The position numbers and the translations under genes are program-made. Source: JBAZQS01 sp041645075 (lineage in GTDB: Bacteria; Patescibacteriota; Patescibacteriia; 2-01-FULL-39-33). Taken from it: a DNA stretch of 43,893 bases. The stretch is from assembly GCA_041645075.1 (NCBI GenBank), contig JBAZQS010000006.1, positions 1-43,893 of the forward strand, given 5' to 3'. The first letter of the stretch is position 1, and the number at the start of each line of letters is the position of its first letter. The notes below the pieces were generated by a model. The model searched no databases and was not told the DNA's origin. It saw only the letters and a list, made by a program, of their open reading frames with translations. Of the stretch, positions 34,684 to 41,612 are shown in pieces.

Positions 34684-35346
34684 ATGAAAACATTAATTAT
34701 AATTCCCGCTAAAAACGAGGGTTCAAAAATACACGGCATCGTGGCCGAGATTGTAAATTTAAATTACCAGGTTTTGGTGGTGGATGACGGTTCAAGCGAT
34801 AACACGGCTGATTTAGCTCATCAAGCGGGCGCTAAAATTTTAATTCATAAAATAAACCGGGGACAGGGGGCGGCTTTAAAAACCGGCTTAGAATACGCTT
34901 TGCTAAATAATTATGAAGCGGCAGTATTTTTTGACGCTGACGGCCAGATGTTGGCCGGTGAGATTAAAGATTTAATAGAGCCGTTATTATTAGGTAAATA
35001 TGAAGTTGTTTTGGGCTCAAGGTTTTTAGGCCAAGCCAGGAATGCGCCGATTCTAAAATTAATAACTTTAAAATTAGGATTAATTTTTACAAAATTTGCG
35101 ACTGGCTTAAAATTAACCGATGTCCATAATGGTTTTCAGGCCTGGAGCGCGGCGGCCTTAAAAAAAATTAATTTAACCCAAGACCGGCAGGCCTATGCCT
35201 CGGAACTGTTGCAAGAAATTGCCGATAAAAAATTAAAATACACCGAGGTTCCGGTGACGATTTTGTACACCGCCTATTCAAAGCAAAAAGGCCAAAGCAT
35301 TTTAAATGCTTTTAAAATTTTGTGGGATTTGATAATAAAAAGATAA
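34684..35346 (+). CDS. GT2 glycosyltransferase, dolichyl/polyprenyl-phosphate type
   Basis: 220 aa: a GT-A catalytic domain without membrane helices. LIIIPAKNEGSKI, VLVVDDGSSDNTA, INRGQGAALKTGLEYAL, FFDADGQML (DxD) and VVLGSRFLGQ are the DPM1-like motif series. It probably transfers a sugar to polyprenyl phosphate. It is the first gene of a compact four-gene operon with DUF2304, a methyltransferase and a second GT2, an arrangement seen in many glycan loci. Confidence 0.9.
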   Translation: MKTLIIIPAKNEGSKIHGIVAEIVNLNYQVLVVDDGSSDNTADLAHQAGAKILIHKINRGQGAALKTGLEYALLNNYEAAVFFDADGQMLAGEIKDLIEPLLLGKYEVVLGSRFLGQARNAPILKLITLKLGLIFTKFATGLKLTDVHNGFQAWSAAALKKINLTQDRQAYASELLQEIADKKLKYTEVPVTILYTAYSKQKGQSILNAFKILWDLIIKR

Positions 35347-35355
35347 TTTCAAAAT

Positions 35356-35691
35356 ATGTTAATTATTCAGATAATTCTAATCGTCGCGATAATTTTAATC
35401 ATCTCCCGTCTTATTTTTAAATTAAGAGGCAAAGAAATTAATTTGGGAATATTTTTTACTTGGCTGGTGATTTGGCTGGCGGCTATGGTGGTGATTTGGT
35501 GGCCGGATATTACGAGCTTTTTGGCGATTAAGGTCGGCGTCACTCGCGGGGTGGACTTGGTGGTTTATGTTTCGGTCATTTTGGTTTTTTATTTATTGTT
35601 CAGATTATTATTAAGGATTGAGAAAATAGAGTCGGATATTACTAAGATAGTTCGCGAAGTTGCCTTAAAAGATAAGGATAAAAATGAATAA
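35356..35691 (+). CDS. DUF2304 small membrane protein
   Basis: 111 aa. It has three hydrophobic segments (about 1-20, 30-50 and 65-85), then a charged coiled tail RIEKIESDITKIVREVALKDK. The layout and the position directly after a DPM-like GT2 are typical of DUF2304 proteins, which probably anchor or assist that glycosyltransferase at the membrane. Precise function is not known. It overlaps the methyltransferase start by 8 bp. Confidence 0.82.
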   Translation: MLIIQIILIVAIILIISRLIFKLRGKEINLGIFFTWLVIWLAAMVVIWWPDITSFLAIKVGVTRGVDLVVYVSVILVFYLLFRLLLRIEKIESDITKIVREVALKDKDKNE

Positions 35692-36574
35692 TCTTTGCCC
35701 CCTTTGCCGGGGAAAAGCAAAATTATATTTTGATTACCACAAAATCGGCAAAGGCAATTATAAACTGCTACAATGTTTAAGTTGCGGTTTGGTGTACACC
35801 GATCCAATTCCCGATGAAAATTTTTTAAATGATTTTTATCAAAGTTATGACAGCATCGGCCAGAAGGATAATTATTATAGGGATCTTAAAAATTATAGAC
35901 AAACCAAAGAGGGTAAAGAGCGGGAAGATTTTTTTTTAAATTTCGTCAGTAGATATGATTTTAATAAGATCTGGGAAATTTTGGACTTAGGCAGCGGGGG
36001 AGGCGCCTTTTTGGATATTATCAGACGAAATGATTTCAAGGGCTTAGGAGTGGAAATCAGCAGCCAAGCCGTGGATTTTGCAAAAAATAATTTTGGGGTA
36101 GAGTGTATTGCGGCTGACGCGCAAAGTATTAATTTTGACGAGAAAAGATTTGGCGCGGTTTTTATGTGGGATTTGCTGGAACATTTGCCGCGTCAGCCGG
36201 CCCTGATTAAAAAGATAGGCGGCTGGCTGGTTAAGGGGGGATATCTTATTATGGAAACGCCTAATAATAACGGCTTAATAAATGAGTTCATATTATTTTT
36301 GGCGGATTTAGGCCTTGTTTGGCCAGCTGTTTGGATGTTCGGCTATCATCATTTATTTTTACATTCCAAAAAATCCTTGATAAAATTATTGGCGGATAAT
36401 GGATTTAAAATTTTAGAGATACGCCAGAAAAATACGGCGGCTAAAAGAATTTTTCCGTTGAAGGGGAAATTTTTTCTGCCGAGGATTTTTTTGGAGTTAT
36501 TAAACGGCTTAGCGATCATTTTCCATAAAAAAAATAAATTAATAATTATCGCGAAATATGGCGCAGACGGATAA
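35684..36574 (+). CDS. Zinc-ribbon class I SAM methyltransferase
   Basis: 296 aa. The N-terminal CPLCRGKA ... LQCLSCGLVYTDP gives two CxxC pairs, a zinc ribbon common in nucleotide-sugar and glycan methyltransferases. The Rossmann core has motif I EILDLGSGGGAFLDII and GVEISSQAVDFAK (motif II), then FGAVFMWDLLEHLPRQPALI. The C-terminal FGYHHLFLHSKKSLIKLLADNGF is shared with sugar C- or O-methyltransferases. Start and stop overlap both neighbours. The sugar target is unknown. Confidence 0.88.
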   Translation: MNNLCPLCRGKAKLYFDYHKIGKGNYKLLQCLSCGLVYTDPIPDENFLNDFYQSYDSIGQKDNYYRDLKNYRQTKEGKEREDFFLNFVSRYDFNKIWEILDLGSGGGAFLDIIRRNDFKGLGVEISSQAVDFAKNNFGVECIAADAQSINFDEKRFGAVFMWDLLEHLPRQPALIKKIGGWLVKGGYLIMETPNNNGLINEFILFLADLGLVWPAVWMFGYHHLFLHSKKSLIKLLADNGFKILEIRQKNTAAKRIFPLKGKFFLPRIFLELLNGLAIIFHKKNKLIIIAKYGADG

Positions 36575-37616
36575 AAGGGTTACCATTATTATTGTTACGC
36601 GCAACGCCCGTCATTATTTGCCGGAATGTTTGGCAAGCGTTTATCATCAAAATTACCCCAAAGAGCTGGTAAAAATTATTATTATTGACAATCATTCCAC
36701 GGATAGCACGATTGGTTATTTGCGGGAGGCGTATCCCCAAATAAAACTGATAACCAACAATAGAAATGCCGGCTTTGCCCGGGCCAATAATCAGGGTTAT
36801 TTTTTGGCGCAAAAACAGGAAGCCGATTATTTGGTTTTATTGAATCAAGATACGGTTGTTGAGCCGAATTGGCTTAAACGTTTAGTTAAATTGGCCGAAA
36901 GCGATAGCGCGATTTCGGCCGTCCAGCCGAAGCTATTGCTTTGGCCGGAAAAACAATTGATTAACAGTTTTGGCAATAGCATTCATTTTCTCGGCTTTGC
37001 TTTTTGCAATAAATATCGTTATAAAGACCAGTATAATATTACCGAGCCGTTTGAATTGCCCTATGCTTCCGGCGCCGCTTGCTTATTAAAAATGTCAGTT
37101 TTAAAAAAGACGGGCTTATTTGACGACCGGCTTTTTATGTATCACGAAGATGTTGATTTGGGCTGGAAAATGCGGCTGGCGGGCTATAAGATTTTATTAG
37201 ACCCCTTGGCCGTGGTTTATCACAAATATAATTTTAGCAAGGCCAAATACAAATTTTATTATATGGAAAGGAATAGATGGATTATTTTGCTGCAGAACTA
37301 CCGGATTTTGACTTTGATTATGATTTTGCCCGCTTTGATTTTGCTGGAATTGGGCCTGATTTTCTATGCCATAAAAAACGGCTGGTTTAAAGAAAAATTA
37401 TGGGGCGGTTTTTGGCTTATTGGGCATTTGCCGTCAATTTTAAGCCATCGCCTAAAAATTCAATTCAAGATTAGAAAAATTTCCGATCGGGCAATTCTGA
37501 AAAAATATAGCGGTGCCATTAAATTTCAAGAGATCAGTTATCCGTTTCTAACCCATGTCGTTAATCCGTTAATGGAGATATATTTTTTTATCATTAGGAA
37601 AATAATTTTTTGGTAA
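36558..37616 (+). CDS. GT2 glycosyltransferase, rhamnosyltransferase-like (WbbL family)
   Basis: 352 aa. VTIIIVTRNARHYLPECLASVY, IIIDNHSTDST, NRNAGFARANNQGY, LLNQDTVVEP, PYASGAACLLKMSVLKKTGLFDD and MYHEDVDLGWKMRLAGYKI are the full motif series of WbbL-like rhamnosyltransferases. HEDVDLGWR is the usual ED motif. A hydrophobic segment near residue 250 and a basic C-terminus suggest membrane contact. If dTDP-rhamnose is made, it is a likely user, but rmlCD are not in this window. Its 3' end overlaps the convergent HAD gene by 23 bp. Confidence 0.9.
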   Translation: MAQTDKRVTIIIVTRNARHYLPECLASVYHQNYPKELVKIIIIDNHSTDSTIGYLREAYPQIKLITNNRNAGFARANNQGYFLAQKQEADYLVLLNQDTVVEPNWLKRLVKLAESDSAISAVQPKLLLWPEKQLINSFGNSIHFLGFAFCNKYRYKDQYNITEPFELPYASGAACLLKMSVLKKTGLFDDRLFMYHEDVDLGWKMRLAGYKILLDPLAVVYHKYNFSKAKYKFYYMERNRWIILLQNYRILTLIMILPALILLELGLIFYAIKNGWFKEKLWGGFWLIGHLPSILSHRLKIQFKIRKISDRAILKKYSGAIKFQEISYPFLTHVVNPLMEIYFFIIRKIIFW

Positions 37617-38400
37617 ATTTTTTATTAATGAAATCCAGTATTTCAATTACACCCTCCGTATCGCCGTAATTGCTTTGTAAAATAATATTTTTGTCTATTT
37701 TTACGGTCGCGGCAATATTTTTTATTTTTTTGTTACTTCGTTTTAATAAATTTATTAATTTTAGTGAGGCGTTATGCGGCATAAAAGCATAATCAGCGTC
37801 AAGAATCATCTGGTAATCATTTAAAGAATCGGCAATGCCGATTGTTTTTAAATTTTCAGCGGCCAATTTCATACCCGTGAATTTATTATAGCCAGCCGGA
37901 ATAATATCTATAGCGACATTAGAATGGGTGACCAAAACCTTATTATTATAGCCCAACTTTTCTATTAATTTTTTTATTTTAAAATGGATGGTGGCCGGAT
38001 CCAGGCCCTCTCCCTCATGTTTGGTAAACATACTGATGGTTGCCAGCCGCCTGGCAAAATATTTTATTTCTTCAGTCGGGAGATTTTTAAGTTTATTTTC
38101 CAGCTCTTTAATTATCGCAATTAATTTTTGGGGGACGATAATTGTTTCGTCGTTTCCATTGCTGATGACACAGCCGGTTTCTAAAATAAAGCCATCAAAA
38201 AGATTAAAAATCTTTGAAGGAAGATATTGATGAATAAACGTTAAGTCATTGCCCGAGCAAATATAAATCCGGCAGAAATTTTTTAGTGATTTCAGCCGGT
38301 TTATCAATTTTTCTTTTAGATTTCCCTTTATTTTCCAATTTTCGTCTAAAAGAGTGCCGTGAAGGTCTAGGCCGATTAGATACTTTTTGTCATTTATCAT
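37594..38400 (-). CDS. HAD-superfamily hydrolase (Cof/phosphoglycolate phosphatase-like) with DxHGT motif I
   Basis: 268 aa. Motif I is LIGLD12LH14GTLLDE: the nucleophile D12 is present but the second Asp of DxDGT is His. ICSGND matches motif II; GIADSLNDYQM matches motif IV with the metal-binding Asp residues. The length and the cap after motif II (about residues 75-175) resemble type IIB Cof-like phosphatases. It may act on a sugar phosphate. It is encoded directly after the DUF5661-like gene (adjacent bases), so the two form a minus-strand operon. Confidence 0.82.
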   Translation of the reverse strand: MINDKKYLIGLDLHGTLLDENWKIKGNLKEKLINRLKSLKNFCRIYICSGNDLTFIHQYLPSKIFNLFDGFILETGCVISNGNDETIIVPQKLIAIIKELENKLKNLPTEEIKYFARRLATISMFTKHEGEGLDPATIHFKIKKLIEKLGYNNKVLVTHSNVAIDIIPAGYNKFTGMKLAAENLKTIGIADSLNDYQMILDADYAFMPHNASLKLINLLKRSNKKIKNIAATVKIDKNIILQSNYGDTEGVIEILDFINKKFTKKLFS

Positions 38401-38676
38401 TTAACTTTCCTTGCCCCAAAATTCTTCCGCTTCCATTTCCATTTCGTGAAGGCGGATATAATAATCGGGGAATTCATTTAGGTGAGCCAGCGCGATTTTC
38501 CCGGTCATTAACGGGTCGTCATTGGTTACATTGGTATTGGCGTGGCGCGCGCCGTGTTCCGACTCCACATTCAGGCCCATTATAAATTGCTCTACGTCAA
38601 ATTTATCCCAGACAATACCCAATTGTTCGCCGATATTTTTCGCTTCTTCGGCGGTGAAGCTTTTGCCATTGGCCAC
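38401..38676 (-). CDS. DUF5661-like small protein
   Basis: 91 aa, GTG start at 38676 (the frame has no better start). ARHANTNVTNDDPLMTGKIALAHLNEFPDYY near the C-terminus is the conserved stretch I associate with DUF5661, a family of short soluble proteins of unknown function; this match is from memory. FTAEEAKNIGEQLGI suggests a helical N-terminus. It is followed without a gap by the HAD gene and is divergent from the GT4 gene at 38756. Confidence 0.7.
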   Translation of the reverse strand: MANGKSFTAEEAKNIGEQLGIVWDKFDVEQFIMGLNVESEHGARHANTNVTNDDPLMTGKIALAHLNEFPDYYIRLHEMEMEAEEFWGKES

Positions 38677-38693
38677 ATTATTTATTGTTATTT

Positions 38694-38722
38694 TTGACTA
38701 AAACACATTGAAGTACTATACT
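38694..38722 (+). promoter_or_regulatory. Predicted promoter for the 38756 glycosyltransferase
   Basis: TTGACT (38694-38699), a 17-bp spacer, then TATACT (38717-38722), giving a leader of ~27 bases. It lies in the gap to the divergent DUF5661-like gene. Confidence 0.65.
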
Positions 38723-38755
38723 TTAGGTGTCTTTATTTTAACGTAAAAAATAAAA

Positions 38756-40015
38756 ATGGGCAATAGCATAGCGATTATTGTTTGCGCTTGGCCGCCGCAA
38801 GGCGGGGGCATGGGCAATAATGCTTATTATCACGCTAAAAAATTAGCGGTATTAGATTATCGAGTAGAAGTATTTACGCCAAAATACAAAAGTACCAAGG
38901 CCGGGCAAGAAAATTTTAAAGTAAATTATTTACCAATGTGGCCCCGCTTTGGCCTAGCCGGTTTTTTATTCGCTCTTTTGGGCCGATTAAAAGATTTTGA
39001 TATTATCCATCTTTATTATCCTTTTTTCGGCACCGATTTGATTATCTGGCTGTATAGGATTTTCCTCCCCCTTGTCCGAAGGGGGTCGCAACGCGACGGG
39101 CAGAAGCGAGCGAAGCGAGAGTCGATGAATGCGACCATAGGAGCATTCAGCGCTGCCCAGGAACGGCCAGGAGGGGGTCTAAAATCGCAAAAATTGATTT
39201 TGCATTATCAGATGGATCCGATTGGCCGCGGCTGGCAAAAAATAATTTTTAACTGGCATATTAAATTATTTTTGGGCCCCATGGTTAGGGCGAGCAATAA
39301 AATTATTGTTTTGTCGTTTGACCACGGGGAAAATTCATATTTGGCAAAATATATAAAAAAATGGCCGGATAAATTCGTGGCCATACCAAACGGCATTGAT
39401 GAAAATATATTTAAACCGCAAACAAAAGACGATGGTTTAAGGCAAAAATATAATATTGGTCTGGCTGATAAGGTGATAATTTTTGTGGGCGGCCTTGATC
39501 AGCAGCATTATTTTAAGGGAGTGGAAATATTACTTAAAGCGGTTCAAGACATTAGGGGAAATATTAAAATTAAGCTATTGCTTGTTGGCGAAGGGGATTT
39601 AAAAGAACATTATAAAAAATTGGCCTTGGACTTGGGTATAAATGAAAATGTAATATTTACGGGCTGGATAGATAATGCTGACTTGCCCAAATATTATTCT
39701 CTGGCCGATATTTTCGTTTTGCCCTCAACCGCCAGCACCGAGAGTTTTGGTATTGTCATTGCCGAGGCGCAGGCCTGCGGTTTGCCGGCGGTTGTTTCCA
39801 ATTGGCCCGGAAGCCGCGAGACATTAAAAGACGGCGAGACGGGGTTATTAATTAAGCCGGGCGAGGTTAATGATTTGTCGGAAAAATTGATTAGATTATT
39901 AACCGATGACGAACTAAAAAAGCAAATGGGGGAGAGCGCCCAAATTAGAGCCAAAGGATTGTATAGCTGGCAAAAAGTTATTCAGCAGATTGATGATCTA
40001 TATAAGAATTTATAA
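38756..40015 (+). CDS. Family 4 glycosyltransferase with in-frame repeat insertion
   Basis: 419 aa. The N-terminal CAWPPQGGGMGNNAYYHAKKLA glycine loop, then KIIVLSFDHGENSYLAKYI and VAIPNGIDE, IIFVGGLDQQHYFKGVEILLKAV, and the donor motif STESFGIVIAEAQACGLPAVVSN (E-x7-E) are typical GT4 features. Residues ~103-141, between LYRIF and KLILHYQMDPIGRG, are encoded by palindromic repeat DNA (39064-39178). They are Arg/Gly-rich and unlike the rest, and most GT4 enzymes have nothing here. The insertion keeps the frame, so the protein may still fold with a surface loop. It has its own promoter. Confidence 0.87.
   Translation: MGNSIAIIVCAWPPQGGGMGNNAYYHAKKLAVLDYRVEVFTPKYKSTKAGQENFKVNYLPMWPRFGLAGFLFALLGRLKDFDIIHLYYPFFGTDLIIWLYRIFLPLVRRGSQRDGQKRAKRESMNATIGAFSAAQERPGGGLKSQKLILHYQMDPIGRGWQKIIFNWHIKLFLGPMVRASNKIIVLSFDHGENSYLAKYIKKWPDKFVAIPNGIDENIFKPQTKDDGLRQKYNIGLADKVIIFVGGLDQQHYFKGVEILLKAVQDIRGNIKIKLLLVGEGDLKEHYKKLALDLGINENVIFTGWIDNADLPKYYSLADIFVLPSTASTESFGIVIAEAQACGLPAVVSNWPGSRETLKDGETGLLIKPGEVNDLSEKLIRLLTDDELKKQMGESAQIRAKGLYSWQKVIQQIDDLYKNL
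39064..39178 (+). repeat. Palindromic repeat inserted in frame in a glycosyltransferase gene
   Basis: The element starts CCTCCCCCTTG and ends CAGGAGGGGGT. It contains a CCCCCTT/AAGGGGG hairpin (39067-39085), a GGGCAG/CTGCCC pair (39098 and 39153) and a GAATGC/GCATTC hairpin. Its base composition is far richer in GC than the surrounding gene. Confidence 0.7.
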
Positions 40016-40018
40016 AAA

Positions 40019-40084
40019 ATGAAAAATAAATTAATAGGTTGGTTGATATTTTGGGTTCGGTTGTGGCCATTATATTTTTTTGGA
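40019..40084 (+). pseudogene. Possible orphan gene start interrupted by the 56-aa gene unit
   Basis: An ATG 3 bp after the glycosyltransferase stop opens a frame beginning MKNKLIGWLIFWVRLWPLYF, a plausible N-terminal membrane segment at normal operon spacing. After ~22 codons it runs into the terminator of the opposing small gene and reads antisense to it until a stop near 40197. It may be the remnant of a gene cut by insertion of that unit, or chance. Confidence 0.25.
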
Positions 40085-40085
40085 C

Positions 40086-40117
40086 AAAAAAGAAAGCAGC
40101 CTCTTGAGGTGGGCTGC
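40086..40117 (-). terminator. Intrinsic terminator of the 56-aa gene
   Basis: On the minus strand, GCAGCC and GGCTGC arms (40112-40117 with 40096-40101) enclose a 10-base loop and are followed by TTTCTTTTTT. It lies 14 bp after the stop codon. Confidence 0.85.
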
Positions 40118-40130
40118 GAACCTTGGAATT

Positions 40131-40301
40131 TTATGCTTGGCAGAGTTCGTATGAGATCTGCCTGGAAAGTTCGGGACGAGCGTAGAGGAGCATAATAAGC
40201 GCCATCATGGCATCTTTTGCTCCGAGGCGGTAAAATTCCGCCCTGACCTGCTCGTTGCTGCACTGTGGGTTTTTTACCAATTCAACGAACCGCTCAAACA
40301 T
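40131..40301 (-). CDS. Small protein of unknown family (56 aa)
   Basis: Starts at ATG 40301 as MFERFVELVKNPQCSNEQV and ends SRQISYELCQA. It is supported by a GGAGG Shine-Dalgarno 7 bases upstream, a perfect TTGACA-N17-TATAAT promoter and an intrinsic terminator just downstream, so it is very probably expressed. It has two cysteines, a hydrophobic stretch (AMMALIMLLYA, about residues 31-41) too short and interrupted for a sure membrane helix, and charged helices around it. I do not recognise the family. It stands alone between two + strand glycosyltransferase genes. Confidence 0.75.
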   Translation of the reverse strand: MFERFVELVKNPQCSNEQVRAEFYRLGAKDAMMALIMLLYARPELSRQISYELCQA

Positions 40302-40308
40302 GATATAT

Positions 40309-40313
40309 CCTCC
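40309..40313 (-). promoter_or_regulatory. Shine-Dalgarno GGAGG
   Basis: Minus strand GGAGG, 7 bases before ATG 40301. Most other genes in the window lack such a site. Confidence 0.75.
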
Positions 40314-40336
40314 GATATTTTAATCTTGTAATATAC

Positions 40337-40365
40337 ATTATATCATATGATTATAATATTGTCAA
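40337..40365 (-). promoter_or_regulatory. Perfect consensus promoter of the 56-aa gene
   Basis: On the minus strand: TTGACA (40360-40365), a 17-bp spacer, then TATAAT (40337-40342), matching consensus at all 12 positions. Confidence 0.8.
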
Positions 40366-40387
40366 TAGTAATTAGAAAAATTATCTA
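40359..40387 (+). promoter_or_regulatory. Divergent promoter for the 40395 glycosyltransferase, predicted leaderless
   Basis: TTGTCA (40359-40364), a 17-bp spacer, then TATCTA (40382-40387); ATG 40395 is 7 bases further. Its -35 overlaps the -35 of the minus-strand promoter, so the two probably compete for RNA polymerase. Confidence 0.45.
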
Positions 40388-40400
40388 AATTTAGATGAAA
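40382..40400 (+). repeat. 19-bp motif shared with 42766-42784, copy 1
   Basis: TATCTAAATTTAGATGAAA contains the palindrome TCTAAATTTAGA. Here it spans the -10 box and the start codon of the glycosyltransferase. The second identical copy precedes rmuC. Both are preceded by TTGTCAATAGT. Confidence 0.65.
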
Positions 40401-41612
40401 ATCGCTATAATTCATTCAATTTATAAGCCAGATACAAGGGGTGGCGCTGAAACCGTGGTACAAAACATTGCCGACGGATTAAGAAATGGGGGCGAAGATA
40501 TTTTTATGGTCTCCGTCGGCAGAAAAAATTTAACAGAGACGGTGAATGGTATAAAAGTATATCGGATTAAGCCATTTAATTTATTTAATTTTTTAGATAT
40601 CAATAAAAAGCCGGCTTGGCTGCGCTTGCCTTGGCATATTATAGATATGTTTAATGAAATCCAGTGTTGGCGTATTTATAAGATTTTAGAAAAAGAAAAA
40701 CCAGATATTGTCCTAACTCACAACTTAAAAGGGCTGGGGTATTATACGCCATGGCTATTAAGGGATTTAAAAATAAAAAATATCCACACGGTTCATGATA
40801 TGCAACTACTTCATCCATCGGGATTATTAAAACAAGATGGCGGGTTGGGCCTGGTCGCAAAAATTTATGCTTGGTTTTGTAAAAGATTATTTGCTTCGCC
40901 GGCAGTAGTGATTTTTCCTTCGTCGTATATAAAATTAGTTTACGAAAAATATAGATTTTTTCCGAAGTCGGAAAGGGTGGTTTTGGGGAATCCGGTTGCG
41001 CCCGTTGTCATCCCCGCGAAGCCTGTCCCCGACCGCGATCGGGGAGCGGGGAACCAGAATTCTGGATCCCGGGTCTTCGCCCGGGATGACAAAGTGGGTG
41101 GTGAGAATTTCAATGTTCTATTCCTCGGCCAGGTAGAAGAATATAAGGGAATTTTAGAATTAATTAAGGCCGTTAAAAATATTAGCGGCAATTTATTATT
41201 GCATATTGCCGGCGACGGTAAGGCGTTAACTAAAGCCAAGGAGTTGGCGGCTAGCGATGAAAGAATAAGATTTTATGGCCGCTTAAGCCAAGAAGAAATT
41301 GAACAAAAAATTTGGCCGAATATTGATTTATTAATCAACCCATCTAAAGTACCAGAAAGTTTTGGTCTGGTGGTTATTGAGGCCTTGGCCCACGGCCTGC
41401 CCGCGATCGTTTCCAATAAGGGCGCTCTGCCGGAATTGGTAAGAGAGGGCGAGACGGGTTTTATTACCAATGGCGATTTGGAGTCAAGAATTAAATGGTG
41501 TATAGATAATAAAGAAAAATTAAAATCAATGGCCAGTAGATGTTTAGAGGAAGCGAAGAAATATGATTTGAATGGGTATATAGACAAAATAATTGAATAT
41601 GCCAGAAAATGA
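40395..41612 (+). CDS. Family 4 glycosyltransferase with in-frame palindromic-element insertion
   Basis: 405 aa. MKIAIIHSIYKPDTRGGAETVVQNIADGL opens the GT4 acceptor domain. IHTVHDMQLLHPSG, FPSSYIKLVYEKY and VVLGNPV follow, then FNVLFLGQVEEYKGILELIKAV and the donor motif PESFGLVVIEALAHGLPAIVSNKGALPE (E-x7-E). Residues ~204-233, between LGNPVAPVV and GGENFNVLFLG, are encoded by an 88-bp element with TTGTCATCCC / GGGATGACAA ends and are absent from normal GT4 enzymes. They fall in the linker between the two Rossmann domains, where an insertion may be tolerated. The start is overlapped by a palindrome; the 3' end overlaps the methyltransferase. Confidence 0.88.
   Translation: MKIAIIHSIYKPDTRGGAETVVQNIADGLRNGGEDIFMVSVGRKNLTETVNGIKVYRIKPFNLFNFLDINKKPAWLRLPWHIIDMFNEIQCWRIYKILEKEKPDIVLTHNLKGLGYYTPWLLRDLKIKNIHTVHDMQLLHPSGLLKQDGGLGLVAKIYAWFCKRLFASPAVVIFPSSYIKLVYEKYRFFPKSERVVLGNPVAPVVIPAKPVPDRDRGAGNQNSGSRVFARDDKVGGENFNVLFLGQVEEYKGILELIKAVKNISGNLLLHIAGDGKALTKAKELAASDERIRFYGRLSQEEIEQKIWPNIDLLINPSKVPESFGLVVIEALAHGLPAIVSNKGALPELVREGETGFITNGDLESRIKWCIDNKEKLKSMASRCLEEAKKYDLNGYIDKIIEYARK
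41005..41092 (+). repeat. Palindromic element inside a CDS (same family as 43838-43893)
   Basis: The ends TTGTCATCCC (41005-41014) and GGGATGACAA (41083-41092) are perfect inverted repeats. Its right half, read on the minus strand, is TGTCATCCCGG, a short variable part, then CCGGGATCCAGAA and TCTGGTT, the same order as the intergenic copy at 43838-43893. This shows the GT4 insertion is repeat-derived. Confidence 0.8.
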
